A DNA stretch of 64,000 nt from Brevinema_A sp051649245 (lineage in GTDB: Bacteria; Spirochaetota; Brevinematia; Brevinematales; Brevinemataceae), in contig JBOFGS010000019.1 in NCBI GenBank assembly GCA_051649245.1, positions 248,001 through 312,000 on the forward strand, read 5' to 3'. Under the pieces are notes generated by a model, which saw only the letters and a list, made by a program, of their open reading frames with translations, did not search any database and was not told where the DNA came from. The position numbers and the translations under genes are program-made. Positions 1-7,270 of the stretch are shown in pieces. The stretch's first letter is position 1, and each line of letters begins with the position of its first letter.

Positions 1-461
1 GTAATTCCCGTTAAATATAACATTCCTGTTCCAAATCCGTCTGCAGATCGAAATATTGTTCCGACATTCATCGGAGATCGAAGATTATCTAAAATACCAA
101 TCCATGGATATCGTTTGGGTTCTTTTGTTAGTTCGTCAAACTGAATAAATGAAAATTTTTTATCCTCATCTGCTTTTTGTTCTAATAACAATAATAAATC
201 ATGGTACGCAAAATTTAATAATTTTATTTGTTCTTTAATAGGTGTATCATCTTTTAAGCTTAAAATCGGATCAATAATTTGTAACGCCTTGGTAATTTTT
301 TGTCCTTCTTGATTACGAATAGCATCTGTGTAAGCAATGGTCTTATTAATTTCGAGTGGTTGATTGTTTTTGAGGGCTATTTCCATTGTTCTGATTGTTG
401 ATGCAATCTTATAAATTTTTTGTTTTGTACCAAGTTGTGCAAATTTACGTGGATTAATCAT
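1..461 (-). CDS. TrmH/SpoU-family RNA 2'-O-methyltransferase, C-terminal part beyond window edge
   Basis: Read on the minus strand from ATG at 461, an open frame runs without a stop to the left edge (about 153 residues). The first 115 residues look helical and lysine-rich. They lead into LDNLRSPMNVGTIFRSAD, which is the first conserved motif of SPOUT methyltransferases of the TrmH/SpoU type (N-x-R-x-x-x-N-V-G...R-x-A). Such enzymes methylate a ribose 2'-OH in tRNA or rRNA using S-adenosylmethionine. The SAM-binding knot motifs 2 and 3 would lie outside the window, so the target RNA cannot be named. It lies 9 bp downstream of the small gene at 471-815 and is probably cotranscribed with it. Family certain enough; substrate unknown. 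Confidence 0.8.
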   Translation of the reverse strand, partial: MINPRKFAQLGTKQKIYKIASTIRTMEIALKNNQPLEINKTIAYTDAIRNQEGQKITKALQIIDPILSLKDDTPIKEQIKLLNFAYHDLLLLLEQKADEDKKFSFIQFDELTKEPKRYPWIGILDNLRSPMNVGTIFRSADGFGTGMLYLTGI

Positions 462-470
462 AAATGACCC

Positions 471-815
471 TTAGGATTTTTTATTATATTCACTTGTTAA
501 GGTGTAGTGATTTTGAGATGGTTTTAATTTTTGTGCTTTATCCTTGTGAGCTGTCCATCCAAAATCAATAAAAGAAATATCATTGGTATACAAGACATCG
601 TAAGCCATAAAAAAAAATTCTTCTATCATTGAGATAAACAACGCCTTGTCAGCGATATCATCAATAAAAAATTCTTTAATGATATTTTTATCTACATTAC
701 AATAACCAATAATACCACGACTATCTTCAATAATATAACTATTTTTTAATTCTGTTGACCATTTTTTTTCTTTTAATTCTAAAAAATCAGTGGTAAGAGC
801 TTTTCTAAAAAACAT
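471..815 (-). CDS. Small uncharacterised protein, 114 aa
   Basis: An ATG at 815 is preceded by AGGGA with a 6-nt spacer; the in-frame TTG three bases earlier is too close to that site. The protein has no signal peptide or membrane segment and is rich in aromatic and acidic residues (for example EEFFFMAYDV). Its middle (IIGYCNVDKN then KEFFIDD) vaguely recalls a truncated GNAT strand-helix pattern, but no acetyl-CoA loop is visible, so I do not name it. It sits between rluD and the TrmH-type methyltransferase with short gaps on both sides, so it probably belongs to the same transcript. Unrecognised. Confidence 0.6.
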   Translation of the reverse strand: MFFRKALTTDFLELKEKKWSTELKNSYIIEDSRGIIGYCNVDKNIIKEFFIDDIADKALFISMIEEFFFMAYDVLYTNDISFIDFGWTAHKDKAQKLKPSQNHYTLTSEYNKKS

Positions 816-827
816 CAAAAATCCCTA

Positions 828-1781
828 TTATTTTGTTTTTCGTTCCAATTCTTCCAATAATTGATTAAAAGCAGGTGGATTGGGAAGGGTAAATTCCATT
901 GTTTCACCTGTTGTTGGATGTTTAAACGATAAATAACAAGCAATCAATCCCATACCAGGAAGATTGACGCGTTGTCTGGAATAAAGTTCATCGTTTACAA
1001 TCGGATAACCAAGATGCAATAAATGTACACGAATTTGGTGTGTGCGTCCTGTAAACAGTTTACATGCAAGTAATGCATGTTCTTTAAAATATTTTAAAGT
1101 TTTAAAATCGGTACGTGCGTCACGACCACCTTTTTTGACCACAGACATTTTTTTTCTATCGTAAGTGGATCGCCCAATGTTTAGTTTGATGACACCGTGT
1201 TCTGGAGGGTGTCCTTTTACTAAAGCTTTATAAATTTTTATGATTTCTCTATTTTTGAATGCATCACTAAGAGCTCTGTGTGTTTTTTCGTTTAAGGCAA
1301 TAAGCATAAGACCTCTTGTGTCTTTGTCTAATCGATGCACAATCCCCACACGATTTTCATCACCAAAATTATCATCTAATTCTTCTTCTTGAAGAAAATG
1401 AAGAATACCATTTGCAAGGGTACCTGATTCATGTCCTTTGGCTGGATGAACCACCAATCCCCAAGGTTTGTCGATAACCATCAGATCATTATCTCTATAA
1501 ATGATATTAAAATTAATTTGCTCTGGTTCAAACGAAACATCAATGTTTTTTTTCCAATAAGCTTCAATTGCATCATTAATTTTTAGTTTGTGGGAAAGTT
1601 TTCCTTCTCGACCATTAATAGAAACAACACACTCTGCATTTTTTAGAGCACTTCGTGAAACATCAGGATTTAATAAAGCAATCGCATGATCAACACGTTG
1701 TCCTACATGTTCTTCACTTGCGATGAAGCTTAATTGGTGATATTCTTTATGTTTTTCAAAAAATTCCGATAGATAAGACAT
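828..1781 (-). CDS. rluD: RluD-type 23S rRNA/tRNA pseudouridine synthase
   Basis: The 317-aa protein has an N-terminal S4 RNA-binding domain (about residues 22-85, beginning VGQRVDHAIA). The RluA/RluD catalytic domain follows, with VHRLDKDTRG around residue 150 carrying the catalytic aspartate, then GRTHQIRVH near residue 245. Length and layout fit RluD, which converts uridines in helix 69 of 23S rRNA, but related RluA-family members act on other sites, so substrate is inferred. The start is the only Met in the N-terminal region and has AAGGA about 8 bases upstream. Its start codon overlaps head-to-head with the divergent gene at 1780. The downstream genes at 815 and 461 run in the same direction. 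Confidence 0.9.
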   Translation of the reverse strand: MSYLSEFFEKHKEYHQLSFIASEEHVGQRVDHAIALLNPDVSRSALKNAECVVSINGREGKLSHKLKINDAIEAYWKKNIDVSFEPEQINFNIIYRDNDLMVIDKPWGLVVHPAKGHESGTLANGILHFLQEEELDDNFGDENRVGIVHRLDKDTRGLMLIALNEKTHRALSDAFKNREIIKIYKALVKGHPPEHGVIKLNIGRSTYDRKKMSVVKKGGRDARTDFKTLKYFKEHALLACKLFTGRTHQIRVHLLHLGYPIVNDELYSRQRVNLPGMGLIACYLSFKHPTTGETMEFTLPNPPAFNQLLEELERKTK

Positions 1782-2430
1782 GAAAAAAGTCCTTGTATTT
1801 TTCTTACTTTTTCTAAGTAATAGTGCATTTGCTAGGGTGTCTGATTTTATGATCCAACCTGTTCCAAAACGTTTAGATACAAAAGAAGATTTAATTAAAA
1901 TCGATTCTGTGACGCTTAATCAAAACGAGAAACAAGATACGTTAGCTCGTAATATTTATTTTTTGGAACTTGCTTTGGTGATGCCTTTTGATCATCCCAT
2001 TAAAGCGTTAATCAAAGTGACAAATGATCAACAGTACCAAAAATATCAATATGCTATAGATGCTTATCTTAACAGACGTCTTGCCGATCAATATGTCCAA
2101 TATGCCAATTTATTTTACAAAGAAAATATTTATTTTTATAATAATGATTTTTTTGAAGAGTATTTGGATGGGTACGATATTGCTGAATTTTATTATAAAT
2201 CTGCCTTGATTTATCGGCGTCGGGCAAGAGATCTTGCTCAAAAAGCAAAAACAATTCATGGAGAACTCAACCCAAACAGAGATCAAAGTTTGATTGATTT
2301 TGATCAACACCTGAATCATTTAACAGAGGATCCTCTAGATTTCGAAGAAATTTATGAAAAATTATTAATGCGTCTTCAAATAAATCGTGAGAAGGTGTTG
2401 GCTTTAAAACAAAAACAGGATACAAATTAA
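1780..2430 (+). CDS. Exported uncharacterised protein, 216 aa
   Basis: The protein begins MKKVLVFFLLFLSNSAFA, a clear Sec signal peptide with a likely cleavage after AFA. The mature part is helical and charged, with a run of Tyr/Phe/Asn-rich helices (about residues 100-145) and a Lys/Gln-rich C-terminus. No domain is recognised; the helical repeats could be a degenerate TPR-like array. Its ATG overlaps the start codon of rluD on the other strand (CATG), so its promoter must lie inside rluD. No strong ribosome-binding site is seen. It converges on prfA. Probably periplasmic. Confidence 0.7.
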   Translation: MKKVLVFFLLFLSNSAFARVSDFMIQPVPKRLDTKEDLIKIDSVTLNQNEKQDTLARNIYFLELALVMPFDHPIKALIKVTNDQQYQKYQYAIDAYLNRRLADQYVQYANLFYKENIYFYNNDFFEEYLDGYDIAEFYYKSALIYRRRARDLAQKAKTIHGELNPNRDQSLIDFDQHLNHLTEDPLDFEEIYEKLLMRLQINREKVLALKQKQDTN

Positions 2431-2437
2431 TAAATTC

Positions 2438-2461
2438 AATAGGGACATCAACGCCCCTATT
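2438..2461. terminator. Weak convergent hairpin between 1780 gene and prfA
   Basis: AATAGGG at 2438-2444 pairs with CCCTATT at 2455-2461 across a 10-nt loop. It sits exactly between two convergent genes. It lacks a good T-run on either side, so termination is only suggested by position. Confidence 0.35.
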
Positions 2462-2462
2462 A

Positions 2463-3521
2463 TTACGATAAATGTTCAAGTAACAATAACTCTTGGCTGT
2501 GCTTTAGATTTTCCAGCAATTCATCAAGATCACCTGCTAAAATACTCTCAAGTTTATGTAGTGTTAGTTTGATACGATGATCAGTAATACGATTTTCTTG
2601 GAAATTATATGTTCTGATTTTTTCGGAACGATCGCCAGAACCGATTTGAGCTTTTCTTTTTTCTGATTCTTCGTTTTGGCGTTTTTGTTGTTCAATATCA
2701 TAAAGACGAGACTGCAATACCATCATTGCAGAAGCTCTATTTTGGATTTGTGAACGACCGTCTTGACATGTAACCACTAAACCTGTTGGAATATGTGTAA
2801 TACGTACTGCAGATTCTGTTTTGTTTACGTGCTGTCCACCGGCCCCACTAGCACGATAAACGTCAATTTTGAGATCTTTCTCGTCAATAGTCAATTCTGT
2901 TTCATCTGTTTCGGGTAATACAGCTACTGATGCCGTAGATGTGTGTACACGACCACCGGATTCTGTTATCGGAACACGTTGAACACGATGCACACCACTT
3001 TCAAGTTTTAATAGACCGTAAGCACCTTTTCCCGAAACAGTAAAAACAATCTCTTTAAATCCACCAACACCAGCTTCACTCGAAGAGAGAACCTCAATTT
3101 TCCAACGCATTTTCTCAGCATAACGTGAGTACATTCGAAATAAATCACCTGCAAATAATGCAGCTTCATCACCACCTGCCCCACCCCTGATCTCCACCAA
3201 AGCACTTTTATCTTTCATGGGATCTTGAGGGATCAAAAGTAATAAAACAGCTTGATCGAGCTGTTCGAGTTTTTCTTTTAAAAGAGGAAGTTCTTCTTTA
3301 GCGAGTTCTTTGAGCTCTGTATCTGAAGAAGAAACCCATTCCTGATATTCAGTTATAGATTTTTCTGTAGCTTCATATTCGTTATGAATAGCTAAAAATT
3401 CATCATAAGACGCACGTTGTTTTGCAACTTTTCCGAATTCTTTATCCCCAGGGTTGAGCGTATTGAGTTTTTCGTCTAGGATTTGTATTTGTTTGAGTTT
3501 TTCACCTGCTTTGGGATGCAT
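2463..3521 (-). CDS. prfA: Peptide chain release factor 1
   Basis: A class I release factor of 352 aa that terminates translation at UAA and UAG. The catalytic GGQ tripeptide is in RASGAGGQHVNKTES, which contacts the peptidyl-transferase centre. The codon-recognition region around residues 180-195 has HRVQRVPITESGG, where the PxT-type tripeptide (PIT here) points to RF1 rather than RF2 (SPF). The frame stays open back to 3539, but AAGGAAG immediately upstream of the ATG at 3521 sets that start (MHPKAGEKL). The acyltransferase gene ends 14 bp upstream in the same direction. Confidence 0.95.
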   Translation of the reverse strand: MHPKAGEKLKQIQILDEKLNTLNPGDKEFGKVAKQRASYDEFLAIHNEYEATEKSITEYQEWVSSSDTELKELAKEELPLLKEKLEQLDQAVLLLLIPQDPMKDKSALVEIRGGAGGDEAALFAGDLFRMYSRYAEKMRWKIEVLSSSEAGVGGFKEIVFTVSGKGAYGLLKLESGVHRVQRVPITESGGRVHTSTASVAVLPETDETELTIDEKDLKIDVYRASGAGGQHVNKTESAVRITHIPTGLVVTCQDGRSQIQNRASAMMVLQSRLYDIEQQKRQNEESEKRKAQIGSGDRSEKIRTYNFQENRITDHRIKLTLHKLESILAGDLDELLENLKHSQELLLLEHLS

Positions 3522-3535
3522 AATACTTCCTTTTA

Positions 3536-4621
3536 TCAAATGTTGTATTTTTTTGTTAGAGTAATAAATTTATTGTTAATATAATTGTAACATGGAGCAA
3601 GCCGTTTATTGATGTTACGCCAAAAATATGTTTCAATAATACCGATTAATAACACAGTAACTAGAACTGCTATTACTGTTATCAACATAATAATTGTTCT
3701 ACGAAGATTTGTTTGTTGTAATTGAATGTACAAAGTATTTAATACAATAGCATGCCATCCATAAATGGCTATAGAGTATTTCGCAAACAATTGTAAAATA
3801 CGATCTAAAATCCTACCTATTTTATAAGAAAGAATCTTATTAAAATCTAGAGATCTGATAAATATAAAAAATGTTGAAGATTGTATCATTATTAGAAAAG
3901 AATGATACCCATAAATATCCCACCTTCTTTTTTCTGGAAAAAGTTTAAGGAATAAGATTATTGTAAGAGCAATAATAATATAAAAATTAAAAAATAGATA
4001 CCAATATTTCTTAGAAAATTTTATTTGACCTAAGGAAAATCCGAGTAAGAAATAAAGAAATAGATAATTCAGAGAATAATGTGAGCTGATATTAAAAGGA
4101 AATACTTTAATACTTTCTGTAATAAAAAAAATTAACATTAACATAACAGAAAATCCTACGTAAAAACGCTGACTTTTATTAAGAGGTAATGAAATAAAAG
4201 AACTTAAGGTATAGAGAGGAAGAACTGCAAACATGTACCATAAAAAGATTCGCCACAACCCAGTTGTTTCTGTATTCCAAAATACATTAAAAAAGTTATA
4301 GTACCCTTTTCCAGTAAAAGTATCGTAGAGATAGTAGATGATTCCAAAATATGCAATGATCTTAAAAATAATCCAAGATCTTTTATATGCTAGTGATATA
4401 GAAGATTCTGTGTTTTTATGCCAAAGAAGATGCCCACTGATCATCGCAAAAATAGGCACACAAACACGCATTAAAGAATCCGTAATAGTTCTAGCATAGG
4501 GATGAAAATTAATGTTTTTAAAAAAATCACTCACATCAAAAATATGTATCGATACTACCATAATAGTAGCGATAGCACGGAGCCATGTGATACTTTTGTC
4601 TTCAATATATTTTTCTTTCAT
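3536..4621 (-). CDS. Acyltransferase-3 family membrane protein
   Basis: The 361-aa integral membrane protein has about ten predicted hydrophobic segments. The N-terminus ITWLRAIATIMVVSIHI matches the opening helix of the acyltransferase-3 family (R...A...V...H), where the conserved His and Arg are catalytic in O-acetylation of sugars and cell-envelope glycans. A second basic motif, MRVCVPIFAMISGHLL, fits helix 2 (F...SG.L). The acceptor substrate cannot be inferred from context, since neighbours are prfA and the divergent gapA. Start ATG at 4621 has AGAAGA upstream. Cytoplasmic membrane. Confidence 0.8.
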   Translation of the reverse strand: MKEKYIEDKSITWLRAIATIMVVSIHIFDVSDFFKNINFHPYARTITDSLMRVCVPIFAMISGHLLWHKNTESSISLAYKRSWIIFKIIAYFGIIYYLYDTFTGKGYYNFFNVFWNTETTGLWRIFLWYMFAVLPLYTLSSFISLPLNKSQRFYVGFSVMLMLIFFITESIKVFPFNISSHYSLNYLFLYFLLGFSLGQIKFSKKYWYLFFNFYIIIALTIILFLKLFPEKRRWDIYGYHSFLIMIQSSTFFIFIRSLDFNKILSYKIGRILDRILQLFAKYSIAIYGWHAIVLNTLYIQLQQTNLRRTIIMLITVIAVLVTVLLIGIIETYFWRNINKRLAPCYNYINNKFITLTKKYNI

Positions 4622-4819
4622 AAATAATAAATCTTCTGTAAAAAATAAATAATAAAAATCGTATTTAGTATATCATACAAAACATTTTTTTTCAAGGATT
4701 TTTAATAGCTCTAATATATTGAGAGAGCTTATGTTGGTTTTTCGATATCATCATTGGATAAGAATTAAGGTGAGTGATTAAAAAATGATCTATTTTGAAA
4801 AATTGATTTGCATTTTTTT

Positions 4820-4846
4820 TTGACTATGGTTATAATAATATATAAT
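4820..4846 (+). promoter_or_regulatory. Candidate sigma-70-type promoter of gapA
   Basis: TTGACT at 4820-4825 and TATAAT at 4841-4846 are separated by 15 bp, slightly short of the usual 17. They lie about 45 bp upstream of the gapA start. The rest of the divergent intergenic region (4622-4819) shows no clear element. Confidence 0.5.
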
Positions 4847-4889
4847 TAATTTAAGAATCTTGAATAACAATTTTTTTATGGAGGCCACA

Positions 4890-5915
4890 ATGGCAAAAAT
4901 AGCTATTAACGGTTTTGGTCGTATTGGTCGTTGTACCCTACGTACTTATTTAGCAAACTATGCTAAAGATTATGAGGTTGTTGCTATCAACGATCTTACA
5001 GATCCTAAGATGCTCGTTCATCTTTTCAAGTATGATTCCACATATGGACCATACCAAGGTGAAGTGAAATTAGAAGGAGACTATTTGGTAGTTTCCGGTA
5101 AAAAAATCAAATTACTTGCAGAAAAAGATCCTAAAGCACTTCCTTGGGGAGCTATGGGTGTAGATATTGTGATCGAATCTACAGGTATTTTCACAAAACG
5201 TGAGCAAATGCAAGCTCATATCGATGCCGGTGCAAAAAAAGTTCTTCTCTCTGCTCCTGCAGCTTCTGCTACTGATGTTGATTTGACTACTGTTATCGGT
5301 GTTAACCACGATAAAATTACTAAAGATATGAAATTCATTTCTAATGCTTCTTGTACCACTAACTCTATGGCAGGTGTTGCAAAAGCTATTAATGATGCAT
5401 TTGGTATCGTTTCTGGTTTCATGACAACAATCCATTCTTATACAATGGATCAAACACTTCTCGATAGCCCACACAGAAAAGGTGACAGATATAGAGCACG
5501 TTCTGCTGCTGAAAATATCGTTCCTTCTTCTACTGGTGCTGCAAAAGCTATCGGTCTTGTAATTCCTGAATTATCCGGAAAATTAGATGGTGGTGCGTTA
5601 CGTGTTCCAACACCTGTTGGATCTATCACTGATATGACTTTCCAAGTTTCTAAGGCAACATCTGCTAAAGAAGTCAACGAAGTTCTTAAAAAAGCTACTG
5701 ATACTTATTTGAAAGGAACTGTTGAATATTCTGAAGAACCACTCGTTCTTAAAGATATCGTTGGAAACCCACACTCTGCTATTTTCCATGCTGATCTTAC
5801 AAAAGTTGGTGGATCAGACGGAAAAACAGTTAAAGTATTTGCTTGGTACGATAACGAATGGGGATTCTCCAACCGTCTTGCAAATCTTTGTAAAATTGTT
5901 GGTCAAACACTCTAA
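4890..5915 (+). CDS. gapA: Glyceraldehyde-3-phosphate dehydrogenase
   Basis: A 341-aa NAD-dependent GAPDH of glycolysis that oxidises glyceraldehyde-3-phosphate to 1,3-bisphosphoglycerate. The Rossmann motif is INGFGRIGR at the N-terminus. The catalytic cysteine sits in SNASCTTNSMA (about residue 158), where the second cysteine of the common SCTTNC is Ser. The C-terminal WYDNEWGFSNR motif is intact. The frame is open back to 4860, but GGAGG at 4880-4884, five bases before the ATG at 4890, fixes the start. A strong terminator follows. pgk and tpiA lie 1.4 and 3.6 kb downstream in the same direction, giving a loose triose-phosphate cluster. Confidence 0.97.
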   Translation: MAKIAINGFGRIGRCTLRTYLANYAKDYEVVAINDLTDPKMLVHLFKYDSTYGPYQGEVKLEGDYLVVSGKKIKLLAEKDPKALPWGAMGVDIVIESTGIFTKREQMQAHIDAGAKKVLLSAPAASATDVDLTTVIGVNHDKITKDMKFISNASCTTNSMAGVAKAINDAFGIVSGFMTTIHSYTMDQTLLDSPHRKGDRYRARSAAENIVPSSTGAAKAIGLVIPELSGKLDGGALRVPTPVGSITDMTFQVSKATSAKEVNEVLKKATDTYLKGTVEYSEEPLVLKDIVGNPHSAIFHADLTKVGGSDGKTVKVFAWYDNEWGFSNRLANLCKIVGQTL

Positions 5916-5931
5916 TAATTTAGATTATATT

Positions 5932-5966
5932 ATGCCCCCTATTTTTTTTGGGGGCATTTATTTTTT
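5932..5966 (+). terminator. Rho-independent terminator after gapA
   Basis: ATGCCCCC at 5932-5939 pairs with GGGGGCAT at 5950-5957 around a T-rich loop, followed by a T-rich tract. It ends the gapA transcript before the GNAT gene. Confidence 0.85.
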
Positions 5967-5998
5967 ATATTTAATAAGATTTAATAGGGTTAATTATT

Positions 5999-6472
5999 AT
6001 GATTAGAAAAATGACACACGATGACTTACCAAAGGTATTACCATTAATTAAAGAAATACATAAACTACATTTTGAAAAATTACCAAAATTTATCAGACCT
6101 TATCATTCTGATGATGAAATATTAAAAAATTTGGACACCATGTTTAAACAAGATGGATATTTTCATTTTGTTTATGAAATGAATGGTGAAATTGTAGCTT
6201 TTATGGATATGTCTATTAATCCATCGCATGACGATTTACTTTTTTATGGGACAGAGACATTATTTTTAGATAGTTTAGTTGTTGATCCTTTGTATAGAAA
6301 ACATGGTATTGCTGGTAAGATGATAGAATATGCTAAAAAACATGCGAAAGAACTCGGATTTCGGTCATTACAGTTATTTGTGTTAACCCATTTTGAACAC
6401 GTACACCAATACTATCAAAAATTAGGTTTTCAAGACGTAAGTTATCTGATGACATATGATTTGAATGAGTAG
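5999..6472 (+). CDS. GNAT-family N-acetyltransferase
   Basis: A 157-aa protein with the GNAT fold. The core runs from strand 4 (LFLDSLVVDPLYRKHGIAGKM, about residues 88-108), which contains the acetyl-CoA pyrophosphate-binding R-x-x-G-I/A pattern in YRKHGIAGKM. It is followed by the helix ending in AKKHAKELGF and the late motif FEHVHQYYQKLGF typical of the C-terminal part. The acceptor (protein, amino acid or small molecule) is not predictable. It starts at ATG 5999 after AGGG and lies 10 bp upstream of the nuclease-like gene, suggesting one transcript after the gapA terminator. Confidence 0.85.
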   Translation: MIRKMTHDDLPKVLPLIKEIHKLHFEKLPKFIRPYHSDDEILKNLDTMFKQDGYFHFVYEMNGEIVAFMDMSINPSHDDLLFYGTETLFLDSLVVDPLYRKHGIAGKMIEYAKKHAKELGFRSLQLFVLTHFEHVHQYYQKLGFQDVSYLMTYDLNE

Positions 6473-6482
6473 GAGATAAATA

Positions 6483-6908
6483 ATGGCGATAGATATTGGA
6501 TTAGATTATTATAATTCTATTGTTAGCTTGTTAATGGAACAAGGTTATGATTTATTCAGAGCCCCTATTAAAGGAAAAGGATCAGATATTATTATAAGAA
6601 GAGTGTTAGACGATGCTACGATACAATATATAGAAATTCAAATATTATCTCGTCAAGAAGAATACGAGCAATCTATTAGCCTCCCTATTAAACCTAATAA
6701 TAAGACTGTGTTTTGTTATTTTATTCTTTATTCTCAAGGTATGAATAAACTATGGTTACTCAGAGACGATGAATTATTTAAGCTTCGCGATATAGGACTA
6801 GATCAAAGAGATACTGGTCCGTATTTGGTTAGAAATTTTGATCGTCTTAATTTTCCTGAATTACTCGTGGAGGAATTTAAAAAACAAAAAAATATTCTTC
6901 GAAAATAG
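6483..6908 (+). CDS. Uncharacterised protein, possible PD-(D/E)XK nuclease-like fold
   Basis: A 141-aa soluble protein starting at ATG 6483 with a strong TAGGAGA site. Residues 30-55 read KGKGSDIIIRR followed 9 residues later by IQYIEIQILSR. That spacing of an Asp after Gly-Ser, then a beta strand with E-x-Q, recalls the D...(E/Q)-x-K active site of PD-(D/E)XK nucleases. The next block, KLWLLRDDELFKL, resembles the later helix-strand seen in some of these folds. The final catalytic Lys is not obvious (Gln instead), so it may be inactive or unrelated. It follows a GNAT gene by 10 bp. Function unknown. Confidence 0.55.
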   Translation: MAIDIGLDYYNSIVSLLMEQGYDLFRAPIKGKGSDIIIRRVLDDATIQYIEIQILSRQEEYEQSISLPIKPNNKTVFCYFILYSQGMNKLWLLRDDELFKLRDIGLDQRDTGPYLVRNFDRLNFPELLVEEFKKQKNILRK

Positions 6909-7046
6909 TTGTTCTAATTTTTCTTTTATTTTCTTACCCTAAAATGTATCGAAGTAATGTGTATACAATTATTTCAGAAAAACATTTAAAAAAATCTTGA
7001 AATAATACTTTTAAATATTTCTGATGAATTTTTTTATGATACCCTC

Positions 7047-7210
7047 GTTTGCAATCTGTGTCCTTTTGACGAAACAAAACATATAATAACTTAACCTATA
7101 CTCATTAGGAAGGATATCTTTACAGTCCTCATGATCTGACAAGGGCATACGTTTCTATTTTGTTGAGTACTGATAAATTTTTTGCTCGCACATGTGAAGA
7201 TATGCAATTA
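7047..7210 (+). ncRNA. Candidate structured non-coding RNA or long pgk leader
   Basis: The 362-bp gap between 6908 and pgk holds no plausible reading frame. It does hold a region closed by complementary ends. TTGCAATCT at 7049-7057 pairs with AGATATGCAA at 7198-7207 with one bulged A, and GTG/CAC can extend the stem. An inner AACAAAA (7073-7079) can pair with TTTTGTT (7158-7164), and AGGA/TCCT forms a small apical hairpin. A TATGAT box at 7035-7040 precedes it, but the -35 match is poor. The length and end-to-end pairing resemble 6S RNA, but no conserved 6S sequence is recognised, so it could equally be a cis-acting leader of pgk. Confidence 0.35.
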
Positions 7211-7270
7211 TTCAGAGAATTACAAAAATTATATCACTAAAAATATATCTATATATAAAGGAGCTTTTCT

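Noticed and set aside
5112..5474. Reverse-strand open frames inside gapA and pgk.
   Set aside because: They mirror the codon structure of strongly conserved genes, lack ribosome-binding sites and resemble no family.
7100..7140. AGGAAGGA...AGTCCT in the pgk upstream RNA suggests an SRP RNA domain.
   Set aside because: The conserved SRP sequence with GGAAGG, GCAGCC and the GUCAGG-type arms is not present.
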